Positions 51,327 through 60,199 of a stretch of 64,000 bases of DNA are shown piece by piece. The DNA comes from Bacteroidales bacterium KHT7 (GTDB lineage Bacteria > Bacteroidota > Bacteroidia > Bacteroidales > Bacteroidaceae), in NCBI GenBank assembly GCA_900102385.1, contig FNBQ01000010.1, positions 64,953 to 128,952 on the forward strand, in the 5' to 3' direction. The notes beneath the pieces are model-generated. The model searched no databases and was not told the origin of the DNA. It was given only the letters and a program-made list of their open reading frames with translations. Both the position numbers and the translations under genes were made by a program. Each line of letters starts with the position of its first letter. The first letter of the stretch is position 1.

Positions 51327-54300
51327 ATGAAAACCAAAGTACGAAACATAAACACAATATTTTTATTTGTGTCGTTTGCAATGGCTTTTTGTATAAAGTC
51401 TGCAGCGCAAGTAACCAACATTCCGACACCTAACGCACAGGATTTGGGCAAATATGGAGAAATTCCAATGAACTACTACACTGGCAGAGCTAATATCTCC
51501 ATACCTATCTATTCCACAGAACAGTGCGGTGTTCCATTGAATGTTAGTTTGTCTTACGATACAGGTGGTAATCCTGTAAACCAATTGCCTGGATGGACAG
51601 GACATGGTTGGACTCTGATGGCTGGTGGATGTATTACCAGGGTTCTACAAGGCTATTTTGACGAAGATGTCATAGACAGAAACAAAGATGGTAAAGTCAC
51701 TCTTAAAAACTATTTCAGTAATGAGTATGGTCTTAATAAAAACTATGGTCGTACAAGAGATGGTCGTAGAAGAGAAGGTCGTAATAGGGTGGCTGATGAT
51801 GTTGCGAACAATATCTTGTGTTATGATTATAGTCCAGACATCTTCACATTTTCATTTATGGGAAAGAGTGGACGATTCTTTCTTGATCAGGACAAAAAGA
51901 CTTGGCGTGTTCAAAGCGATGACAACATAAAGGTCGAGTTTGATGTTACGGATAAGTCGAACTATACGTTGCCGTTTCTTTCTTCCTATCCAGGTTTTAA
52001 TGGTTCTAAACTTATGTCGACAACTATCAAAGGATTCACTTTGATTGACGATAATGGCGTGAGATACAAGTTTGGCGGAACTACAGATGCAATTGAATAT
52101 ACAATACCGTTTTTTGGAAATATAAGTGGAAGTACTGCCAATTCATGGCATGCGACAAGTTGGTATCTGACAGAAGTTAGAGATCGATTTGGAAATATCT
52201 TATATGAATTCGAATATGAAAGAGGAACTTTCGTAACACAGATTTCTCCCAACTATCACGAAAGCGTGATAAGTGGAAAACTGAATATTTCATATACAAT
52301 AAATGGAACTGCAATGATACATGAAGGGTCTAGAGATTTTCCATATTCGCTTACATTGAATTCACCTGTTTATTTAACAAAAATAACAACGGCAGACAAT
52401 ACCAATGTTGATTTTGTAAGGTCTACAAAACTTAGATTATATCCAAAATCTGATTTTTACAGCGAGTTGAACAAGTTTTGCGAAAAAGGGAGAAATGCAG
52501 ACGGCTCATATGCATACAATCAAAATTTTGAGATGTCATATATTGATTGGTTAAATGGAGGAATGCCAGGGACGAATTTTTGGTATTTACAGCGATTGAT
52601 TCCTGAAAATACAAAATGTTGGGGCGATTCTATAAAAAAAATAATAGACGAAGGTAAAATCAGGAATGAATATTATTGCACGGAGATAAACAAAATTCGT
52701 AATCCTCTGTCTGTTCTAGACTTTCAGCCACTTGAAAAGATAGAAATATATCGCAAGGCATCAAACAAAAGGACATTTGAATTTGTTTATAGTAAGAATC
52801 CGCGTCTTCATCTTACAGAGTTGAGATTGACAGGACAAAATAGTAATGCTTCTGAATACAAGTATTTGTTTGATTATTATGACTTTGATTTGCTGAGTAA
52901 TGATTATATGACAAAGAAATTTGACGCTTGGGGCTATTACAATGGTAATGAAAAAACGTCAACCCCAAACTTTAGTTGTACTTTAAGTGGTATGTTAGAG
53001 AAAATTGTATATCCAACAGGTGGATGTACAAAACTGGAATATGAATTAAATGATTATTCCTCCTATCGTGACATTCTTAGACAAAAAATGATAAATACTT
53101 CATCAAACGAGAAATGTGGTGGTCTGAGAATCAAAAGCATAACAAACTATGAATCGGCAGACCTTAAGAAGATGATAAGTAAGCGAACATTCTCTTATAA
53201 TATCCAGGGAACGAATCGTTCGAGTGGTGAATTGTCTTCTGTACCAAAAGACGCATCATCTTGGACTTTGAATGTGAAATACGGTAATGGATATGTTAAA
53301 TTAAATGTGACAGATTTTGATGAAAAAGGCTCTGTTATTCCTTTATTTGACAATTTTGGTCCTCATGTTGGTTATTCTTGTGTAAGGGAAACATTTTTAG
53401 ATGGTACATATAAAGAATATTTATTTACGAACTATTCTTATAAAGATTGTAGGGATGAATTGCCATTCTATACAATAATAAACGGTTTGATGGATAGTAA
53501 TAGTTTTGGTGAAGTGGGATTTACAAGGGGTAAACTTTTAAAAGAAACACTATATGATTCATTTGATGACAAAGTACAATCGGAAGAATTAACTTATGAA
53601 GAACTTGATAGACGTTTTTATGTACTTTCCACAACGGCAACCACAGCTTCTTATGCTTGGGGTGGAACAGTTGCAAATTTTCAAATGGGGGCTTTCTTTC
53701 CTATATACTATCCAAAATTTAATGTGGTAAAGAGGATCCTGACGCATTATACAGAAAATGATTCTATTCAGGATGTTACGGAATATGAGTATGAATATGT
53801 AGAGAAACCATCTGATGAGTTGGGTTCTACTAGAAGGTCTGATTCTAGAAATGACGAGCATCCACGGTTGAATTATGTGTATAATTGTAGAAAGCTGATA
53901 AGTGAGAAGTCTGCAAGAATGAAACATGGATGTGTCTTGGCAGAATCAGAGCAACAGTATGCCTATCCGATAGCAACAGAAGCATATTTTGCCGATGCTT
54001 TTTATTACCCGGTAAGGACAACAAAGTCTTTCATACAAAATACTTGTATTGGTGAGAGCGAAACAAAGTTCAAGACAATTCAGGTGAATAACAAAAATGT
54101 CATAGTTCCTTCGCAAGTTATTCAGACATCTGATAATAAGTCGAGAGTCGTGACAGATTTTCTTGACTATGATAAAAACACAGGTATGCTGTTGAAATAC
54201 AAAGAACTTGGTAAACCTGTAACAACCCTGCAATGGGACAAGTCTGTATTCAACCGCCTTGTATCAAAGAGGAACGATGTGACATCTTTGCTATATTCAT

Positions 54301-54458
54301 ATAACGCTGACGGCTTGCTGGAATACATTACTTTTGAGGACGGACAGCGAAAGAAGTATGAGTATGACGCTTTTGGACGCCTGACAACTGTAAGCAATGT
54401 CGTAGACAGAGAGGAAAAGCCGTTGCAGAGTTTTGAGTATAACTATAAAAACAAGTAA
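51327..54458 (+). CDS. Large secreted RHS/YD-repeat protein, N-terminal component
   Basis: 1043 residues with signal peptide (ending IKSAAQ). The N-terminal region has GKYGEIPMNYYTGRANISIP and LSYDTGGNPVNQLPGWTGHGW, the SpvB/TcaC-like opening typical of RHS proteins of Bacteroidetes. The C-terminus has YD repeats (YNADGLLEYITFEDGQRKKY, YEYDAFGRLTTVSNV). There is no core or toxin domain. The stop is one base before the next gene, so the two are probably two chains of one encapsulating RHS shell. Confidence 0.85.
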   Translation: MKTKVRNINTIFLFVSFAMAFCIKSAAQVTNIPTPNAQDLGKYGEIPMNYYTGRANISIPIYSTEQCGVPLNVSLSYDTGGNPVNQLPGWTGHGWTLMAGGCITRVLQGYFDEDVIDRNKDGKVTLKNYFSNEYGLNKNYGRTRDGRRREGRNRVADDVANNILCYDYSPDIFTFSFMGKSGRFFLDQDKKTWRVQSDDNIKVEFDVTDKSNYTLPFLSSYPGFNGSKLMSTTIKGFTLIDDNGVRYKFGGTTDAIEYTIPFFGNISGSTANSWHATSWYLTEVRDRFGNILYEFEYERGTFVTQISPNYHESVISGKLNISYTINGTAMIHEGSRDFPYSLTLNSPVYLTKITTADNTNVDFVRSTKLRLYPKSDFYSELNKFCEKGRNADGSYAYNQNFEMSYIDWLNGGMPGTNFWYLQRLIPENTKCWGDSIKKIIDEGKIRNEYYCTEINKIRNPLSVLDFQPLEKIEIYRKASNKRTFEFVYSKNPRLHLTELRLTGQNSNASEYKYLFDYYDFDLLSNDYMTKKFDAWGYYNGNEKTSTPNFSCTLSGMLEKIVYPTGGCTKLEYELNDYSSYRDILRQKMINTSSNEKCGGLRIKSITNYESADLKKMISKRTFSYNIQGTNRSSGELSSVPKDASSWTLNVKYGNGYVKLNVTDFDEKGSVIPLFDNFGPHVGYSCVRETFLDGTYKEYLFTNYSYKDCRDELPFYTIINGLMDSNSFGEVGFTRGKLLKETLYDSFDDKVQSEELTYEELDRRFYVLSTTATTASYAWGGTVANFQMGAFFPIYYPKFNVVKRILTHYTENDSIQDVTEYEYEYVEKPSDELGSTRRSDSRNDEHPRLNYVYNCRKLISEKSARMKHGCVLAESEQQYAYPIATEAYFADAFYYPVRTTKSFIQNTCIGESETKFKTIQVNNKNVIVPSQVIQTSDNKSRVVTDFLDYDKNTGMLLKYKELGKPVTTLQWDKSVFNRLVSKRNDVTSLLYSYNADGLLEYITFEDGQRKKYEYDAFGRLTTVSNVVDREEKPLQSFEYNYKNK

Positions 54459-54459
54459 A

Positions 54460-57400
54460 ATGCTTAGAAAAATAACAATATATACAGCTTTTTGTGCTAT
54501 ATTTGCCGCACAGCCATTACGGCTGTCGGCACAGAGCACCGAAGAGAACTATGTAAAATCGTCGGTTATGCTCGATGCTGCAGGAGCAAAGACGATGGTT
54601 AGCGTACAATATTATGATGGCATCGGTCGCCCGTCGCAGACGGTGGCTACTTCAGGAATGAATGGAGAGACAACATATAGCATGAAGACATACGATATGT
54701 ATGGCAGAACAGAAAAGGTTGTTCAGCCTTTTTCTGTCGGTCAGACGTATGACTACATGCAGCCTGATGATGTCGTATCAGCTTTACAGTCGGTATACGG
54801 TGACGAGTACATGTACTCGCACAGCCACTATGATGCACTCGGACGAGTAACAACGATAGAACAGCCTGGCAAAGAGTGGCGCGAAAACAACAAGTCGGAG
54901 AGGTTCGACTATGGTTTTAACACAGACAACGACAATGTACTGCACTACAAGGCAAGCATCTCCGACACAAAACTCTACAAGCCGACAGAGGGTGACAAAT
55001 ACTATGCTGCGGGAAGTCTGCGCAAGGAGTCATCGCACGATGCCGACGGTAAGACAATCACCGTGTTCTACGATTTCTATGGCAACAAGGTGCTTGAACG
55101 CCGTGCCAGTGATAATGACACATATTTTGTTTACGATGAATATTGCCGTCTGCGCTTCGTCCTTTCGCCTGAATACCAGAAGTACGACCACAAGGACAAA
55201 CTCGCGTACGAATACCGTTATGACAGCTTTGGCAGACTCGTAAAAAAGATTCTGCCAGGATGCGAGTATATACAATACTGGTACGATGGAGAAGACCGCC
55301 TGACCTACATGCAAGACGCAACACTACGCGAGAAAGGCTTGTACAGATTCATGTTCTATGACAAACTGGGACGACTGGCTGTACAAGGTACATGCAGCAA
55401 ATGCGACCGCTCTTTCAAATTAGGTACGCCAGAGGTGAGATTTAAAAAAACTATTGAAGACAGTCCTTTGGGAAAGCTTTTTACAAGAAGCATAGTTCCA
55501 AGTTACGATATTGACAATATAAGCAGTTCGGATTTTGTGGTAAGTGAAATAGAAGTTGTATACTATTATGACAAGTACGACTACTTGGGTAATTATTCTT
55601 TGAAAGACTGGCAGAAGGAAAAATTAGAGCGTTATGGATTTGTAAATACTACAGGAAAACTGACTGGTAGCTGCATCTATGCGTCAAATGGAGAATACTT
55701 GTTCAATGTTATACATTATGATAATCAGGGACGTGCTATCCGCACGTTTATGTCGCATCTTACAAAACCATACAGTTCTGAAAAAAAATCATATCCAGAG
55801 CTAAGCGGCTTATTAGAACTTACAGCAAATGAAAAAAGCTTGCTTGCTGTTGGTGGCATACAGGAAACCCTTACAGAGTATACATATACAGACAAGCCGA
55901 AGACTATAAAGGTAACAGAATTTGACGAGGATGGTAACGTACAGTCTGTTGTCGGACAAGAATACGAATACAATGTTAACAACGACCAACTTCAGAACGC
56001 ATACCTGTTGGTCAATGGTGAGAAAAAAACAATTAAACAGAGTGAGTATGATGCTCTTGGCAGACTTGTGTATGAGCGTAGTGGCAACAACAATGACAAA
56101 AGGTATTCATACAACAAACGAAACTGGCTGGCAAGCATCACTAGTGCCAACTTTAATGAGCAACTTTACTATAACGAAGATTGCAGATATCCATCATACA
56201 ACGGCAACATAAGCCGTATGGCATGGAACAACAATGACGGACATCTGCAAATCAATGAGTATAGGTACGATGACTTGAACAGACTTTCAGATTCTTATTA
56301 TACTGACGAGTCCGTAAGGAATGGTAACAACAAAAACCGTTTTCGTGAATTTTTTGAATATAGCCGTAACGGAGCATTAAAACGTGTGCAACGTAGCGGA
56401 CGCAAACAGAAGAATGGCTATGGTGTGATTGATGACTTGTATTTCGAACTTGATGGCAACCAACTCTATACCGTGCACGACTCTGCTCCGTCTGTAGACT
56501 ATGCCGGTGCAACAGACTTTAACGACAATAAAGGCTGGGAACAGGACTTCTGGTACAACGGTAACGGCGCGCTGGTAGCCGATGCCAACAAGGGTATAGC
56601 GCATATTGACTACGATAACATGAACAATCCTCGTAGAATTGTGTTTACCAACGGCAACACAACCGAATACGTATATTCGTATGCTGGTGAGAAGCTTCGC
56701 ACTATACACAAGACTGCTGTCGAGGGCGTGAGCATTGCACTTAATAGTACAGACTTGCTCGAATCAGAACAGGTTCTCAACGCAGACTCAACTGATTATC
56801 ATGGTAGTTTTATATACGAGAACGGACATCTGAACAAATATCTGTTTGGTGACGGATATGTACAGATGGAAGAAAAGCGTTCAGAGGCAAATGCAAAACT
56901 CAGAAACCGCAATATTGTCTTGACATCTATGGTGGCACAAAGAGAGAATGAAGATACATGGCCTCCAGTTCATAAAGATCCAAAGCCATGGCCTCCAATC
57001 GATACAGATCCCGAACCTCTGCCTCCTGTAACACCAATATACCCAGGCGACCCGGTATTGCCTTTCCCAAAGCCTGATCCTTCTACTGCCCCTCTTGTTC
57101 AGGATACGGCATATCAATTACCTCATGATTTAATCGATCCAGCCGACTATGAGTTTAAGGAGACTGTGGTTGATTATGCTTCGTTGCCTTATGTGGTGGC
57201 TGGCTATTACTATTATGTAAAAGACCATCTTGGCAATGTACGCGTAGTATTGAACGAAAATGGTAATGTGGAGCAGAAGACCAACTACTATGCTTTTGGT
57301 GGTGTATTCTGTACCAATATTGACGGCTACAACAAGGGACAGGACTTGCAGCCATACAAGTATAACGGCAAGGAACTCGACCGCACCCACGGACTCGATT

Positions 57401-58257
57401 GGTACGACTATGGCGCACGAAACTATGATGCTACTCTCTGCCAATTTACAACAATCGACCCTCTGTGTGAGAAATATTATCATATTTCTCCGTATGCATA
57501 TTGTGGAAATAATCCTATTAAGTTTATTGATCCAAACGGATGTGAATTTACTGATGCTGCATGGTGGGGGTGGGTTGATAATTTAACGGGAGTAATAAAT
57601 CGTCGACAAGAAAAAAATAACGCAAAAATAGCAAAAAAACAAGCAAAGCTGGATAATGGTGGATTGTCTGAAAAGAAAGTCAAAAGACTAGAAAAGAAAA
57701 TCGAAAATCTCCAAAATGAAAATTCGGAGTTGTCAAATGTTGTAGGTGAGATTGTTGCCTTGGCTGCTTCAGATCAAGTATATGATATTATGAATGATGA
57801 TTCTAAAAATCTATCAAATCTCTATATGTCGGAGAAAACGGAAAATAGTTGGAGTACTTTCAATAATGCATCTGGTGTTTTTGAACTTCATATGGGAAAT
57901 CGCACTCTTGGAATGCTAGCGCATGAACTAAAGCATGCATACCAATTTGAGACTGGTGCATTCAGTACTGGATTATCCAAACTAGGTGGTTATATGCTTT
58001 ACGATAAACATGATGAAATTGAAGCCTATGCAAGGGGAGCTTTGTTCGGAGTTAAATTTAATGGGACTTTACCTGATATTTATTCTAATCTTACAGATGG
58101 AGGGAAAAGTGGAATAGATGTTACTAATTATGAACACACACGATTAGTTGTTGAAAAGAATGTTCCTATGGAATTGCAAAGAGTTGTTTTACAGAATGTT
58201 GCAAACAGAACAGGATATGCGTTTAGGTATAACGGGATGACTTATAGACCTAATTAA
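54460..58257 (+). CDS. RHS repeat-core protein with C-terminal zinc-metallopeptidase toxin tip
   Basis: 1265 residues from ATG 54460, which starts a signal peptide (FCAIFAAQPLRLSAQ). YD/RHS repeats fill about 40-830 (YDIDN, YEYNVNNDQ, RYSYNKRNW types). A Pro-rich linker (about 830-875, WPPVHKDPKPWPPI) precedes the RHS-associated core (about 915-1028): YYVKDHLGNVRVVLNENG, YKYNGKELDRTHGLDWYDYG, SPYAYCGNNPIKFIDPNG. After the core, the last about 235 residues are AT-rich and unrelated: a coiled coil (KKQAKLDNGG ... IENLQNE), then AHELKHAYQFETG (HExxH at 1155-1159) and HDEIEAYARG (third ligand about 1186-1188), a zincin metallopeptidase signature. This is a polymorphic toxin organisation. The target is unknown. 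Confidence 0.88.
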   Translation: MLRKITIYTAFCAIFAAQPLRLSAQSTEENYVKSSVMLDAAGAKTMVSVQYYDGIGRPSQTVATSGMNGETTYSMKTYDMYGRTEKVVQPFSVGQTYDYMQPDDVVSALQSVYGDEYMYSHSHYDALGRVTTIEQPGKEWRENNKSERFDYGFNTDNDNVLHYKASISDTKLYKPTEGDKYYAAGSLRKESSHDADGKTITVFYDFYGNKVLERRASDNDTYFVYDEYCRLRFVLSPEYQKYDHKDKLAYEYRYDSFGRLVKKILPGCEYIQYWYDGEDRLTYMQDATLREKGLYRFMFYDKLGRLAVQGTCSKCDRSFKLGTPEVRFKKTIEDSPLGKLFTRSIVPSYDIDNISSSDFVVSEIEVVYYYDKYDYLGNYSLKDWQKEKLERYGFVNTTGKLTGSCIYASNGEYLFNVIHYDNQGRAIRTFMSHLTKPYSSEKKSYPELSGLLELTANEKSLLAVGGIQETLTEYTYTDKPKTIKVTEFDEDGNVQSVVGQEYEYNVNNDQLQNAYLLVNGEKKTIKQSEYDALGRLVYERSGNNNDKRYSYNKRNWLASITSANFNEQLYYNEDCRYPSYNGNISRMAWNNNDGHLQINEYRYDDLNRLSDSYYTDESVRNGNNKNRFREFFEYSRNGALKRVQRSGRKQKNGYGVIDDLYFELDGNQLYTVHDSAPSVDYAGATDFNDNKGWEQDFWYNGNGALVADANKGIAHIDYDNMNNPRRIVFTNGNTTEYVYSYAGEKLRTIHKTAVEGVSIALNSTDLLESEQVLNADSTDYHGSFIYENGHLNKYLFGDGYVQMEEKRSEANAKLRNRNIVLTSMVAQRENEDTWPPVHKDPKPWPPIDTDPEPLPPVTPIYPGDPVLPFPKPDPSTAPLVQDTAYQLPHDLIDPADYEFKETVVDYASLPYVVAGYYYYVKDHLGNVRVVLNENGNVEQKTNYYAFGGVFCTNIDGYNKGQDLQPYKYNGKELDRTHGLDWYDYGARNYDATLCQFTTIDPLCEKYYHISPYAYCGNNPIKFIDPNGCEFTDAAWWGWVDNLTGVINRRQEKNNAKIAKKQAKLDNGGLSEKKVKRLEKKIENLQNENSELSNVVGEIVALAASDQVYDIMNDDSKNLSNLYMSEKTENSWSTFNNASGVFELHMGNRTLGMLAHELKHAYQFETGAFSTGLSKLGGYMLYDKHDEIEAYARGALFGVKFNGTLPDIYSNLTDGGKSGIDVTNYEHTRLVVEKNVPMELQRVVLQNVANRTGYAFRYNGMTYRPN

Positions 58258-58262
58258 AAAAT

Positions 58263-58670
58263 ATGAGAAAAATAATTCTTTATTGTGCCTTACTATTATG
58301 TACAGGTTGCAGTATATTGCGCCCTAATAAAATTGTAGGCACTTATTTTAGCCATTGTAGACCTTATGGACTCCCAGAGTTGAGGATAGATTTCAATTCA
58401 GACGGAACCTTTACACATAAGAATCTTTTTGGCGAGAAGTTTTTCGGAACATGGGAGGTTAACAAGGATACTCTAATATTGTATTCAGATAAATATATGC
58501 CTCAGCCTCCCGATTCTTTTTTGGGAATTGTTCCACGATATAAGCATACCGAGTTGGAAGGTAGGGATGCATATCTGATAAGGGGTAAGAAATTGTTCTG
58601 TGTGACAAAAACAGGGTTCACAAAAGACTGTTATTTGTTTAAAGTGAAAAAACCGATAGAATTGCCTTAG
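58263..58670 (+). CDS. Small lipoprotein, candidate immunity protein for the RHS toxin
   Basis: 135 residues with a lipobox (LLLCTGC). The mature protein has VGTYFSHCRPYGLPELRIDF, SDGTFTHKNLFGEKFFGTWE and DTLILYSDKYM, a small beta-rich lipocalin-like layout. It lies five bases after the RHS toxin gene and shares the low GC of the toxin tip. A periplasm-facing lipoprotein in this position is where immunity proteins of polymorphic toxins are normally found. Immunity is inferred from context, not from homology. Confidence 0.72.
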   Translation: MRKIILYCALLLCTGCSILRPNKIVGTYFSHCRPYGLPELRIDFNSDGTFTHKNLFGEKFFGTWEVNKDTLILYSDKYMPQPPDSFLGIVPRYKHTELEGRDAYLIRGKKLFCVTKTGFTKDCYLFKVKKPIELP

Positions 58671-58689
58671 ATGTTATAAGGCAATCTGA

Positions 58690-58737
58690 GCGGAAAAACG
58701 AAGAATCAACTCTTTCGTTTTTCCGCTTTTGTTTTTC
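58690..58737 (+). terminator. Terminator of the RHS-immunity operon
   Basis: Perfect 13-bp stem GCGGAAAAACGAA (58690-58702) / TTCGTTTTTCCGC (58714-58726) with a T-rich tail. Confidence 0.92.
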
Positions 58738-58805
58738 AAAATGCTGGCAAAACAGAAGCGTTGGACTAAAATAAGTGCATCGTATTGCAGCAGATGGGGC
58801 ACTTC

Positions 58806-58848
58806 TTAATTCATAATTCACAATTCATAATTCATAATTGACAATGCT
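58806..58848. repeat. Short heptameric repeat array
   Basis: ATTCATA, ATTCACA, ATTCATA, ATTCATA and ATTGACA units in register, the same family as at 16, 17, 20 and 22 kb. Confidence 0.8.
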
Positions 58849-59028
58849 CGTAATTGGAAGTTTAGCGGTAGTTGAATTCTTGCGTCCCTTCGGTAGCAGC
58901 TAACAATGTTCGAGCGCGGAAATTCGGCAGGACATTAAGCAACGGTTATTGAGCGGAGACGTTTCTGGCGTCTTCAACAGATTTGTCAAAATAGGGAAAT
59001 CCCGATTTGCAATTAGGAAAAATCTCTT

Positions 59029-59057
59029 TTTGTGAGAATATAATTATATTATCTTTG
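59029..59057 (+). promoter_or_regulatory. Promoter of the 59097 gene
   Basis: -33 TTTG (59029-59032), a 17-bp spacer and -7 TATCTTTG (59050-59057), 39 bases before the start. Confidence 0.6.
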
Positions 59058-59096
59058 CAATGTGAATAGAAAGACAACATTAAAAAACGAAATACA

Positions 59097-60158
59097 ATGA
59101 AACGAAATGTATTATTTTTGCTTTTGGCAATGACAGTTTCTGCATCGTCTCTGGCACAGAATACTGACGACGACATGTACTTCATCCCTTCAAAGAAGAC
59201 GGCTAAGCCTGCGGTGCAGACTCCACAGTCTATCGAAGAGGCGGCTATGGGTAACGGAGTCGGGCAGTTCGACGAATACACTCGTAGAGGAACTTATATA
59301 GGCAGCGATCAGGCATTCAACGATACGCTGAGTTACGAGAACATGCCTCAGCCTAACTTTGAGACCGACAGCTGCTGGGTTAACGGATTCCACGGCACGG
59401 CAGACGACTACGAGTATGCACGCGAGATAATACGATACCGAAATCCGAGATACGCAATTCCTTACGGAACGCAGTTGTATTTTGATATCCTGACATTTGC
59501 CGATCCTTGGCTCTGGAATATCTACGACGATGGATTCTACTTGTATTGCTTCCCTACATTCACCAACCGCTGGTGGTGGGACTGGCGTTACAACCACTGG
59601 GGATTGTGGCGTAGCAACTACTACTACAGTTATTGGGGATGGCATCGCCACCGCTATTATGCAAACCCTTGGCGCGGTGGATATTACAGATTGCCTTGGC
59701 ATCACGGAAGAGGCGTTGCACGCCACTACGTTCCTGTAAGACATGGCGGCAGAAGAACGGTTGTTCCGCATCACGGTGCGCCTTATGCTCCAACTCGCGG
59801 AGGCGTTGTTGGCGGCGGTCCGAGAAGAGGTTCGCAGGTTATGGGCTTCGGCCGGGGACGCACGGTTGAGCGCGGTGCTACACGCGAGAGCGTTAGCGGA
59901 ATGTCTCGCTCAAGCAGCAATTCTTCTTACTCACGTTCGGGTTCAAACCGCATGAGCAACGACGGCTACAACCGTTCAAGCAGCTCTCGAAGCTATTCGG
60001 GTAGCAGCAGCCGTTCAAGCAGCAGCTATTCAAGTCCGAGCCGCTCAAGCAGCAGTTACTCAAGCCCAAGCCGTTCATCTGGCTCAAGCTCAGGTCGCTC
60101 TGGCGGCGGATTCGGCGGCGGACGTTCGGGTGGCGGTCATGGTGGCGGTCGCAGATAA
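59097..60158 (+). CDS. Exported low-complexity protein (Trp/Tyr/His-rich, then Ser/Arg/Gly-rich)
   Basis: 353 residues with signal peptide (ending SASSLAQ). Residues about 25-145 are an ordinary globular-looking stretch (RGTYIGSDQAFNDTLSYENM, YARE, YAIPYGTQLYFDI). Residues about 160-215 are packed with aromatics and histidines (RWWWDWRYNHWGLWRSNYYY). Residues about 215-353 become Arg/Gly then Ser/Arg/Gly repeats (SSSSYSSPSRSSSSYSSPSR) ending GGGHGGGRR. No catalytic motif. Such proteins are periplasmic or surface-exposed in Bacteroidetes with no known role. The outer-membrane protein gene is 41 bases downstream, with no terminator seen between, so the two are probably co-transcribed. Confidence 0.82.
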   Translation: MKRNVLFLLLAMTVSASSLAQNTDDDMYFIPSKKTAKPAVQTPQSIEEAAMGNGVGQFDEYTRRGTYIGSDQAFNDTLSYENMPQPNFETDSCWVNGFHGTADDYEYAREIIRYRNPRYAIPYGTQLYFDILTFADPWLWNIYDDGFYLYCFPTFTNRWWWDWRYNHWGLWRSNYYYSYWGWHRHRYYANPWRGGYYRLPWHHGRGVARHYVPVRHGGRRTVVPHHGAPYAPTRGGVVGGGPRRGSQVMGFGRGRTVERGATRESVSGMSRSSSNSSYSRSGSNRMSNDGYNRSSSSRSYSGSSSRSSSSYSSPSRSSSSYSSPSRSSGSSSGRSGGGFGGGRSGGGHGGGRR

Positions 60159-60199
60159 TCTTCTCTCCATAAAACCTTAAACAGTAAATATCATTCAAG

